Shown piece after piece: positions 56,857 through 64,000 of a DNA stretch of 64,000 nt. The DNA lies in contig BJHS01000003.1 of NCBI GenBank assembly GCA_014193315.1, positions 124,001 through 188,000 on the forward strand, written 5' to 3'. The position numbers and the translations under genes are program-made. This stretch comes from Verrucomicrobiota bacterium. GTDB taxonomy: Bacteria > Verrucomicrobiota > Verrucomicrobiia > Opitutales > UBA953. The notes under the pieces are model-generated. The model made no database searches. It saw nothing but the letters and a program-made list of their open reading frames with translations, and was not told where the DNA came from. Every line of letters begins with the position of its first letter. Position 1 is the first letter of the stretch.

Positions 56857-58875
56857 ATGCGCCTACCCCTGCTCGCCGTCGTGCTCGCATCCCCCCTGCT
56901 GGCTGGGCCCAGCAACCGTCTTCCCGGCGACCTCATCGAGGCGAACCGCGACCAAGCGGTGCCGGCCCGGCAGGATTTCTGGCGTCATGCCAATGGGCTC
57001 TGGAACCAAGCCCACCCGATTCCCGCCGACCGGGCGGTCTATAACTCCTTTGCTTGGCAGGATGACTTATTGAAGCGGGACCTGCTCGCGATCAACGCCG
57101 ACTTGCTGGTCCAGAAGGATGCCAATGGCGACCAGCGCCGCCTCGCCGATTTCTGGCGGTCCGCCTTGGGCTTCGAATCCGGCCCGGCCGAACTGCCCGC
57201 GGGGTTGCGTGCCGTCTTGGCTGGCCTCGACGAGGCGAAGACCCCGCAGGCGTTGCTCGATGCGGCCGGCGCTCTTTACGCCGAGGGTACCGGCTCCTTC
57301 CTCGGGGTCTTCGCCTCGCAGGATAAGAAGGACGAGACCAAGGTCGCCCTGCATCTCTGGCAAGCGGGCCTTTCCCTGCCGGAGCGGGCGTTCTACTTCA
57401 GCGACGAGCCCGCCACCAAGCGCGTGCGCGACGCGTTCCCGGCCCATGTCGCCAAGATGCTGGGTTTTCTTGGCTACGATGCGCCCCGGGCCGCCAAGGC
57501 CGGCGCCGCAGTCCTCGCGTTTGAGACCAAGCTCGCGGAGGTCTCCTTGCCGATGGTGCAGCTCCGCAATCCCGACGCGCATTACCACCCGATGACCTGG
57601 GCGGAGATCGACGCCCTCACGCCCGGCCTGCGCTGGGAGGCGGCCGCCCGTCGCGCTGGGGCCCCTGCGGTCACCCGGGTCATCGTCGGCCAGCCCGACT
57701 TCCTGCCGGCGTTGGCGCGCATCCTGGCCGCCACGCCGCCGGAGGCGGTCCGCGACTACTTCCGCTTCCAGGCGATTTCCGGTTACGCTTCCGTGCTGAA
57801 CGGCACCACGGCGGCGGCGGCGTTCGAGTTCGAGGGCGTCGTCATGACGGGCGCCAAGCAGCAACGGAGCCTCGAGGAGCGCGCCTTGAAGATGCAGGAT
57901 GGCGCCTTGGGTGATTTGCTGGGCAAGGAATTCGTGGCCCGCCGGTTTCCCCCGGCCCAGCGCGAGCGTTTCCGCTTGGTCTGCGAGAACGTGCGGACCG
58001 CTTTCGCCGCCCGAATTCGTAAACTGGAGTGGATGGACGCCGATACGCAGGCCTGGGCCTTGCGTAAACTCGCGGCAATTAAACTACGCGTGGGCTATCC
58101 CGATAAATTCCGCGGCTATGAGGGCGTCGAGATCCGCGCCGACGGCCTGGCTCAGAACTTGGTCAACGTCAGACAGTGGTCGCGGGCGCGGTCGTTCGCT
58201 CGCGTCGGTGGTGCGCCCGAGCGCGAGGAGTGGGGTATGCGTCCCTACACGGTCAACGCCTACTACAGCCCGATGAACAATGAGATCGTGATGCCCGCCG
58301 CCATCCTCGCCGTCCCGACGTACGACGGGGCCCTCCTCGACGACGCGGTCCTCTACGGTTTCATCGCCTGCACGATTGGTCATGAACTCACGCACGGGTT
58401 CGATGATTCTGGCCGCCGGTTCGGTCCGACGGGCCGCCTGGAGCAGGGCTGGTCGCCACCTACGGAAAAGGGCTTCCGGGATCGTTGCGACTTGATCGTC
58501 GCCCAGTACGACAAGGAAGAGCCTTTGCCGGGGATCCGCGTCAATGGTAAGCTCACCTTGGGCGAGAATATCGCTGATATTGGTGGCGTCGAAATCGCCC
58601 TCGACGCTTTTCGCGCGACGGAAGCCTTCCGGTCGGGGCGCTTGATCGCCGGCCAGACGCCGCTTCAGCGTTTCTTCCTGGCCCACGCTTTCGCCTTCGC
58701 CGGCAACACCCGCGCCGAGACGCTCCGCAACCGCCTCCTCTCGGATACCCATTCCCCGATGCCCCAGCGCATCAACGTCGTCCTCCGCAACGTGGATTCC
58801 TTCCATGAGGCCTTCGGCACTCAGCCCGGCGACGCCATGTGGCTGGACCCGAAAGAGCGCGTCAAAATCTGGTGA
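56857..58875 (+). CDS. pepO: M13 family zinc metallopeptidase (PepO/neprilysin-like)
   Basis: A 672-residue exported endopeptidase. A short signal (MRLPLLAVVLASPLLAG) precedes the mature protein with RQDFWRHANGLWN near the N-terminus. The zinc site is TIGHELTHGFDDSG (about residues 507-520). The third zinc ligand is in ENIADIGGVEIAL (about 568-580). The substrate-binding VNAYYSPMNNEIVMPAAIL is also intact. The length matches bacterial PepO. Start ATG 56857; a C-terminal Trp ends the protein, as in the family. A sulfatase gene follows 8 bp downstream. Confidence 0.92.
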   Translation: MRLPLLAVVLASPLLAGPSNRLPGDLIEANRDQAVPARQDFWRHANGLWNQAHPIPADRAVYNSFAWQDDLLKRDLLAINADLLVQKDANGDQRRLADFWRSALGFESGPAELPAGLRAVLAGLDEAKTPQALLDAAGALYAEGTGSFLGVFASQDKKDETKVALHLWQAGLSLPERAFYFSDEPATKRVRDAFPAHVAKMLGFLGYDAPRAAKAGAAVLAFETKLAEVSLPMVQLRNPDAHYHPMTWAEIDALTPGLRWEAAARRAGAPAVTRVIVGQPDFLPALARILAATPPEAVRDYFRFQAISGYASVLNGTTAAAAFEFEGVVMTGAKQQRSLEERALKMQDGALGDLLGKEFVARRFPPAQRERFRLVCENVRTAFAARIRKLEWMDADTQAWALRKLAAIKLRVGYPDKFRGYEGVEIRADGLAQNLVNVRQWSRARSFARVGGAPEREEWGMRPYTVNAYYSPMNNEIVMPAAILAVPTYDGALLDDAVLYGFIACTIGHELTHGFDDSGRRFGPTGRLEQGWSPPTEKGFRDRCDLIVAQYDKEEPLPGIRVNGKLTLGENIADIGGVEIALDAFRATEAFRSGRLIAGQTPLQRFFLAHAFAFAGNTRAETLRNRLLSDTHSPMPQRINVVLRNVDSFHEAFGTQPGDAMWLDPKERVKIW

Positions 58876-58883
58876 TCACCCCT

Positions 58884-60206
58884 ATGCGCTCCCTCCTGTT
58901 TCTCTTCTGTACGCTGACGCTGGGGGCCGCCGAGCCGGCCTCACCGGCGAAGGCGCCGAATATCGTCATGATCATTTCGGACGACCATGCTTGGTTCGAT
59001 TACGGGTTCATGGGGTCGACGGCCGTCAATACCCCGAACCTCGACAAGTTGGCCGCCGAGTCGCGCGTCTTCCCGCGCGGGTACAATACCAATTCGCTGT
59101 GCGGTCCGAGCCTCGCCTCCATCTTGACCGGCCGGCACGTCCATCGGCATGGCATCACCGGCAATGACCCGCTCGTGCCCGCCTCCGTCACCCCGGCGGC
59201 GAGGCAGGCCAGCCCCGCGTTCCTGGCGGGTCGCGCCCAGATGATTAAACTGTTCCAGCAGTCCCCGCATCTCCCGCGCTTATTGGCTGAGCAGGGCTAC
59301 GTCAGCCTGCAGACGGGTAAATGGTGGATGGGCGACTACACGACCGGCGGGTTCACCGAAGGCATGACCAAGGGTGGTCGGCATGGCGACGTCGGCCTCG
59401 ACATCGGCCGCAAGACGTTGGCGCCACTCACCGAGTTCATCACCCGGGCGAAAAAAGACGGTAAGCCATTCTTTGCTTGGTACGCGCCGATGATGCCGCA
59501 TGACCCGCACAACCCTCCGGAACGCTTGCTGGCCAAATACCGCGATCGTTCGCCGACCCCGCAGGCCGCCCGCTACCACGCGATGGTCGAATGGTTCGAC
59601 GAGACCATCGGGGACGTCCGGGCCCATCTCGAGAAGGAGGGGCTGACCCAGGATACGGTCATTGTCTACATCTCGGATAACGGCTGGATTCCGCGCACCG
59701 ACAAGCCTGTGGTCGACTTTGGGCGTTCGAAGCAGTCGCCCTTTGACGGAGGTGTTCGCAGCCCGATTCTCGTGAGCTGGCCTGGCCACATCAAGCCGAC
59801 CGTGGTCGCCGCTCCCGCCAGCGCCGTCGACCTCATGCCGACGCTCCTCAAGCTCGCCGGGGCCCGGGTGCCGGCCGATGGCGATGGGCTCGACCTACTG
59901 GACGATGCGGCGCTACAGGCCCGCCCCTTTGTCGCGGGACAGAATTCGACCCATGATATCCGGGAACTGGGCCGTCCGGCCGCGAGCCTGCGTTATCGCT
60001 GGCTCGTCGCCGGCGAGCTCAAACTCATCGTGTCGAGCGGCCTTAAGACCGGCGAGACGGCGAATGGCTCCACCGACGCCACCGAGCCACCGCGCCTCTT
60101 CGACCTGAAGACGGATCCCTACGAAAAACAGGACCTCGCCGCCGAACGTCCCGCGGAAGTGAAACGGCTCACCGCCCTCTTGGATGCCTGGTGGGATGGC
60201 CGCTGA
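58884..60206 (+). CDS. secreted sulfatase (family S1) with atypical activation motif
   Basis: A 440-residue exported alkaline-phosphatase-superfamily enzyme. Signal peptide MRSLLFLFCTLTLGAAE; metal-binding NIVMIISDDHAWFDYGF starts the domain. The formylglycine position is C73 in NSLCGPSLASILTGRH. The canonical CxPxR Arg is Leu here, so activation by the usual formylglycine enzyme is uncertain. The second half has IVYISDNGWIPR and QSPFDGGVRSPIL. The target sulfated substrate is unknown. It fits the secreted degradation theme of the region. Confidence 0.88.
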   Translation: MRSLLFLFCTLTLGAAEPASPAKAPNIVMIISDDHAWFDYGFMGSTAVNTPNLDKLAAESRVFPRGYNTNSLCGPSLASILTGRHVHRHGITGNDPLVPASVTPAARQASPAFLAGRAQMIKLFQQSPHLPRLLAEQGYVSLQTGKWWMGDYTTGGFTEGMTKGGRHGDVGLDIGRKTLAPLTEFITRAKKDGKPFFAWYAPMMPHDPHNPPERLLAKYRDRSPTPQAARYHAMVEWFDETIGDVRAHLEKEGLTQDTVIVYISDNGWIPRTDKPVVDFGRSKQSPFDGGVRSPILVSWPGHIKPTVVAAPASAVDLMPTLLKLAGARVPADGDGLDLLDDAALQARPFVAGQNSTHDIRELGRPAASLRYRWLVAGELKLIVSSGLKTGETANGSTDATEPPRLFDLKTDPYEKQDLAAERPAEVKRLTALLDAWWDGR

Positions 60207-60255
60207 GATTTTGTTTGGAACTATGCCGCGCTCTCGCCCTCATACCTTTACCCCC

Positions 60256-61353
60256 ATGCGCCCACTGCTACCCCTCCTTGCTCTCATGTCCGCCTCTGCC
60301 TTCGCTGTTGATCTGACCTTCTACGTCGGCACTTCCGGGGCCACCTCCCAAGGCATCCTCCGCGCCACCATCGATGCCGAGAGCGGGAAACTTTCGACGC
60401 CCGTCGTCATCGCCGACGCGAAAGGGCCTTCTTACCTGGCCTTGTCCGCCGACGGCCGCACCCTCTACGCCACGGCCGAGGTCGCGGGCGGCGGCGTCGC
60501 CGCCTACCGGCTCACGCCCGCCGGCCCGGCCACCTTGCTCAACGGCGAGGACACCAAGGGCAAGGGGGCGACGCACGTCTCCGTCGACCAGACGGGCAAG
60601 TTCCTCTTCGCCGCCAACTATGGCTCGGGCTCGGTGGCCTGCCTGCCGATCAAGGCCGACGGCTCGCTCGCGGCCGCCACCAGTTTCCTCCAGCACGAAG
60701 GCGGCGGCCCGAACAAAGGCCGCCAAGCCGGTCCGCATGCCCACGGCATCTACCCCGACGCCGCCAACCGTTTCGTCTACGTGCCCGACCTCGGGACGGA
60801 TGACGTCTTCATCTACCAGTTCGACGCCACCAAGGGCCTCCTGGCGCCGACCGCCGCCAAGTCTGGTCGCGTCACCCCCGGCTCCGGCCCGCGCCACCTC
60901 GCTTTCCACCCGCAGGGTGGCTTCGCCTACGTGTGCAACGAGATGGCCATGACCGTCAGCGTGTTCACGGTCGACGCGAGCACGGGCGCGATGAAGGAGA
61001 TCCAGGTGCTGCCCACGCTGCCGACCGGCGCGGACGCCAAGGGCGCCTCCACCGCGGAGATCTTCTGCCTGCCGAACGCCCGCGCGCTCTATGTCTCCAA
61101 CCGCGGCCACAACTCGCTCGCGGCCTTCGCCATCGGTACCGACGGTAAGCTTACCTCGCTCGGGCACACCCTCGACGTCCCCGCCGTCCCGCGCGGTTTC
61201 GGCCTAAGCCCCGACGGCCGCTGGCTGGTCTGCGCGGGCCAGAAGTCCGGTACCTTGAACGCCTATCGCGTCGACCTCGCCACGGGGAAGCTGACCGACA
61301 CCAAGCAGTCCGTGCCCGCCGGCGCCGCTTGTTGCATCGTCTTCGCCCGTTAA
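60256..61353 (+). CDS. secreted lactonase, seven-bladed beta-propeller (6-phosphogluconolactonase-like)
   Basis: A 365-residue exported protein of the lactonase/YbhE propeller family. Signal peptide MRPLLPLLALMSASAFA, then the first blade DLTFYVGTSGATSQGI. Blade motifs are YLALSADGRTLYATAEV, HVSVDQTGKFLFAANYGSGSV, HGIYPDAANRFVYVPDLG (the conserved D-x-G triad) and HLAFHPQGGFAYVCNE. The export signal suggests action on an extracytoplasmic sugar lactone rather than in the pentose phosphate pathway. Start ATG 60256. A PSCyt1 gene follows 16 bp downstream. Confidence 0.85.
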   Translation: MRPLLPLLALMSASAFAVDLTFYVGTSGATSQGILRATIDAESGKLSTPVVIADAKGPSYLALSADGRTLYATAEVAGGGVAAYRLTPAGPATLLNGEDTKGKGATHVSVDQTGKFLFAANYGSGSVACLPIKADGSLAAATSFLQHEGGGPNKGRQAGPHAHGIYPDAANRFVYVPDLGTDDVFIYQFDATKGLLAPTAAKSGRVTPGSGPRHLAFHPQGGFAYVCNEMAMTVSVFTVDASTGAMKEIQVLPTLPTGADAKGASTAEIFCLPNARALYVSNRGHNSLAAFAIGTDGKLTSLGHTLDVPAVPRGFGLSPDGRWLVCAGQKSGTLNAYRVDLATGKLTDTKQSVPAGAACCIVFAR

Positions 61354-61369
61354 GCCAAGGGTCGTCGTG

Positions 61370-63766
61370 ATGAAGCCCGCCCTCCTCCTGTTCCTCGCCG
61401 CCTCGGCCTTTGCGTCCGCCGCCGAGGTCGACTTTGACCATGAGGTCATCCCCTTGCTCCGGAAGCATTGCACCGAGTGCCATGCGGGCGACAAGAAGAA
61501 GGGTGGGTTCACGATGAATACCCGCGCGACCTTGCTTGAAGGCGGCGAGAATGGCGCGGTGCTGACCCCCGGCAACGCGGCCAAGGGGCATCTCCTTGAA
61601 GCGATCGTCAGCACGGATCCCGACGTGCGCATGCCGCCCAAAGGCCCGCGGCTCACCCCGGCCGAGGTCGCCACCTTGCGGGGTTGGATCGGGCAGGGTG
61701 CCCGCTGGACCGAGGGCTTCGCTTTCAAGCAACCGGGCTACGAGCCGCCGCTTAAGCCCCGGGTCGTGAACCTGCCCGTTGCGCTCGAGGGCCGGAGTCA
61801 CCCGATCGATCGCGTGCTCGATGCCTGGCTGGCCGAACACAAGCAGCCGCGCCCGGCGCGCGTCGACGACGCCACCTTCCTGCGCCGCGCCTCCCTCGAC
61901 CTCGTCGGGCTCTTGCCCAGCCCGGCCGAGACGCAGGCTTTCCTCGCCGACCCCGCGGCCGACAAACGCGCCCGGCTGGTCCAGGCGTTGCTCGCTCGGG
62001 ACGTCGATTATGCGGACCACTGGATGGTCTTTTGGAATGACCTGTTGCGCAATGATTACGCCGGCACCGGTTATATCGATGGGGGGCGCAAGCAGATCAC
62101 GCCGTGGCTGTACCGCGCGCTCGTGACGAACAAGCCTTACGATCAGATGGCCCGCGAACTGGTCGCCCCCGCCGCCGAGAGCGAAGGGTTCGCCAAGGGG
62201 ATTGTCTGGCGGGGGGCGACCAGCGCCGGGCAGAAGCCGGAGCTACAGTTCGCCCAGAGCGTCTCGCAGGCGTTCCTCGGGATCAACATGAAGTGCGCCT
62301 CGTGCCACGACAGTTTCATCGATCGCTGGAAACTCAAGGATGCCTACGGTCTGGCCGCCATCTTTTCGGACCGCCCGCTCGAGCTGGTGCGTTGCGACAT
62401 CCCTACCGGTAAGCCCGCCGCGGCCGCCTGGTTGTTCCCCGAGCTGGGTCAGGTCGATGCGACCAAGCCGAAGGCCGAGCGGTTGGGACAGTTGGCGGCG
62501 TTGCTCACGCATCCGGATAACGGCCGGTTCCAGCGGACCATGGCGAACCGCCTCTGGCATCGGTTGATGGGCCGGGGCGTCGTACACCCGGTCGACGCGA
62601 TGCAGACGGCCCCGTGGAATCAAGACTTGCTCGACGTGCTGGCCAACCAACTACGCACCTCCGGTTACGACCTGCGGGCGACCTTGGCTTTCATCGCGAC
62701 CTCCGAGGCTTACCAGGCGCGCGCCGAAGTGCTCGCCCCGACCGCTGATGACTCCGGCTATGCCTACCGCGGCCCCCGCGCCAAGCGGCTGACCGCCGAG
62801 CAATTCGTGGATACGGTCTGGCGCTTGACGGGCACGACCCCGGCCAAGATCGACGCTGGCGTGACCCGCGCCCCCGAGGGCGCCACCCCGGCGGCGTTGC
62901 TCGCTTTGCCGATCTGGTCGAATGACACGCCCAAGGGCCGCCAGCCGGCGGTCGGTGAGGCGCGGTCCTTCCGCCACGCGTTGACCCTCGCGAGCGCACC
63001 GCGCCGCGCGGCCTGCGCCATCACCTGCGACAACGCTTTCGAACTCTGGGTCAATGGGCGCAAGGTCGGGACCGGGGACGATTGGCAGACCCCGCAGACC
63101 TTCGACCTCACCCCTTTCCTTCGCACCGGCGCCAACGAAGTCGTGATCGTTGGCCGTAACGGCGGGAGCGCCCCGAACGCCGCCGCCCTCTGGTGCCAAC
63201 TTTACGTGCAGCTAGCCGACGGCAAGGAGCTCGCTTTGGCGACGGACCGGACCTGGCAATGGTCCGCGACCTTGCCCAACGGACAGGGAGCGCTTTCCGT
63301 CGCCGCCGAATGGAAGCCGGTGGCCGTCATCGCCGGTACGGGATGGGCGGCCGCGGAGAAGCGCCTTGCCGACCAGATCGCGGCCTTCTCGGGCAAGGTC
63401 CTGTTGACGCCGCGCGCCGCGTTGATGAAGTCGGATTTATTGCAACGTTCCCTCGGCCGGCCCAATCGCGAGCAGATCGTCTCGATGCGTCCGAACGAAC
63501 TGAGCACGCTCGAGGCCATCGACCTGGCCAACGGGGCCGCGCTCACCGACCTGCTCGCCCGGGGCGCGTCGAACCTCTTGCGTCGCCGCTGGGAGTCGCC
63601 CGACGCCTTCGCCCGGTGGGTTTACCTCTCCGCGCTTTGCCGTGAGCCGACCCCCGCGGAAGCGTCGGTGGCGCGCGCGTTGCTCGGCGGTAAGCTCGAC
63701 GAGCAAGGCATGGCCGACCTGCTCTGGGCTGTCTGCATGCTTCCTGAATTCCAGACCATCCGCTGA
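61370..63766 (+). CDS. PSCyt1/DUF1549/DUF1553 secreted cytochrome-domain protein
   Basis: A 798-residue exported protein. Signal peptide MKPALLLFLAASAFASA is followed by the Planctomycete-type cytochrome c domain with HCTECHAGDKKKGGF (haem C34, C37, H38). DUF1549 (about residues 140-345) includes LRRASLDLVGLLPSPAE and a second CASCH motif (CASCHDSFIDRWK). DUF1553 covers the C-terminus. A carbohydrate-binding-like module is inserted at about 520-660 (FELWVNGRKVGTGDDW, NEVVIVGRNGG). The role is unknown, but it is always paired with a DUF1501 protein as here. ATG 61370 was chosen over GTG 61367. Confidence 0.88.
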   Translation: MKPALLLFLAASAFASAAEVDFDHEVIPLLRKHCTECHAGDKKKGGFTMNTRATLLEGGENGAVLTPGNAAKGHLLEAIVSTDPDVRMPPKGPRLTPAEVATLRGWIGQGARWTEGFAFKQPGYEPPLKPRVVNLPVALEGRSHPIDRVLDAWLAEHKQPRPARVDDATFLRRASLDLVGLLPSPAETQAFLADPAADKRARLVQALLARDVDYADHWMVFWNDLLRNDYAGTGYIDGGRKQITPWLYRALVTNKPYDQMARELVAPAAESEGFAKGIVWRGATSAGQKPELQFAQSVSQAFLGINMKCASCHDSFIDRWKLKDAYGLAAIFSDRPLELVRCDIPTGKPAAAAWLFPELGQVDATKPKAERLGQLAALLTHPDNGRFQRTMANRLWHRLMGRGVVHPVDAMQTAPWNQDLLDVLANQLRTSGYDLRATLAFIATSEAYQARAEVLAPTADDSGYAYRGPRAKRLTAEQFVDTVWRLTGTTPAKIDAGVTRAPEGATPAALLALPIWSNDTPKGRQPAVGEARSFRHALTLASAPRRAACAITCDNAFELWVNGRKVGTGDDWQTPQTFDLTPFLRTGANEVVIVGRNGGSAPNAAALWCQLYVQLADGKELALATDRTWQWSATLPNGQGALSVAAEWKPVAVIAGTGWAAAEKRLADQIAAFSGKVLLTPRAALMKSDLLQRSLGRPNREQIVSMRPNELSTLEAIDLANGAALTDLLARGASNLLRRRWESPDAFARWVYLSALCREPTPAEASVARALLGGKLDEQGMADLLWAVCMLPEFQTIR

Positions 63767-63771
63767 CCTCC

Positions 63772-64000
63772 ATGCTGCCCGCCCACGCACTGCCCATCGA
63801 CCCGTCCCTTCCGCCCGCCCTCCGGCGTCGCGAGTTCCTGCGACTCCTCGGCGCGGCCGGCGTCGCCACGCTCGGCATGGGCGCGCCCAGACTGCTCGCC
63901 GCCGAGGAGCCGGCCCCGGTCGCGAAAGCCGACGCCTGCATCTTGATCTGGTTGGCCGGCGGTATGGCTGCGCCCGAGACCTTCGATCCCAAACGGTACG
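63772..64000 (+). CDS. DUF1501 protein, 5' part only (cut by window edge)
   Basis: The first 76 codons of a DUF1501 protein begin at ATG 63772. A twin-arginine signal (RRREFLRLLGAAGVA, residues 18-32) implies export in a folded state. The mature start KADACILIWLAGGMAAPETF matches the sulfatase-like N-terminus of DUF1501 (usually xxLxGGxSqxDTFDPKP). It starts 5 bp after the DUF1553 gene, the standard pairing in Planctomycetes and Verrucomicrobia. The rest of the protein lies beyond the window. Confidence 0.9.
   Translation, partial: MLPAHALPIDPSLPPALRRREFLRLLGAAGVATLGMGAPRLLAAEEPAPVAKADACILIWLAGGMAAPETFDPKRY

Overview
The window is a GC-rich bacterial chromosome segment with no phage, insertion sequence, CRISPR array or rRNA operon. 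Gene content points to Verrucomicrobiota, probably an Opitutae-like lineage. The signs are a locus with a Planctomycete-type cytochrome c domain plus DUF1549/DUF1553 next to a DUF1501 protein, many secreted alpha/beta hydrolases, a sulfatase and a DUF1080 protein, a GldA/GldF/GldG/DUF4340 transporter, and a divergent membrane pyrophosphatase. This placement is inference from family distribution; no 16S gene is present. Genes are packed tightly, often with 1-8 bp overlaps, and no gene-free stretch exceeds 300 bp (the longest, 56572-56856, is a structured leader).

Layout. 1-5.6 kb: acetyl-CoA synthetase (cut by the left edge), a HAD phosphatase, a DUF2071 protein, a secreted propeller-like protein and an inositol-monophosphatase-family (HisN-like) enzyme. 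5.6-13.3 kb: a Tat-exported phosphoesterase, then a reverse-strand run coaD, tig, clpP, clpX, hisA, a LolA-like protein and hisD, so protein quality control is interleaved with histidine synthesis. 13.3-18 kb: pgsA-pgpA-ygfZ (translationally coupled), class I fumarase and a secreted esterase. 18-25 kb: two paralogous DUF5684 membrane genes (one frameshifted), an isolated nuoA, and a five-gene operon mscS-gldA-gldF-gldG-DUF4340. 25-34 kb: trpS with two unknown envelope genes, then ileS, a lysine-rich DksA-like gene, lspA and a flavin reductase. 34-42.6 kb: a pseudouridine-synthase homologue lacking the catalytic Asp, rpsT, tRNA-Tyr, a DCC-family protein, a lipoprotein, oppBC-like permeases, then rpsP and rplS-trmD, and three secreted proteins. 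42.6-51 kb: a lone ABC ATPase, a CrtI-like oxidoreductase, YqhA, a frameshifted gene, hppA and an S9 peptidase. 51-64 kb: secreted degradative enzymes (hydrolases, DUF1080, SGNH, M13 peptidase, sulfatase, lactonase, PSCyt1/DUF1549/DUF1553, DUF1501) around an alternative sigma factor with a leader peptide.

Overall the region is mostly housekeeping, with a polymer-degradation flavour on the right. The most unusual points are the near-absence of Shine-Dalgarno sequences, replaced by C-rich start contexts; a sigma factor with an altered region 2.3/2.4 behind a structured leader that carries one of the few SD-like sites; a 22-bp perfect palindrome in front of hppA; two genes broken by single-base losses in G/C runs; and several family members lacking canonical catalytic or metal-binding residues.
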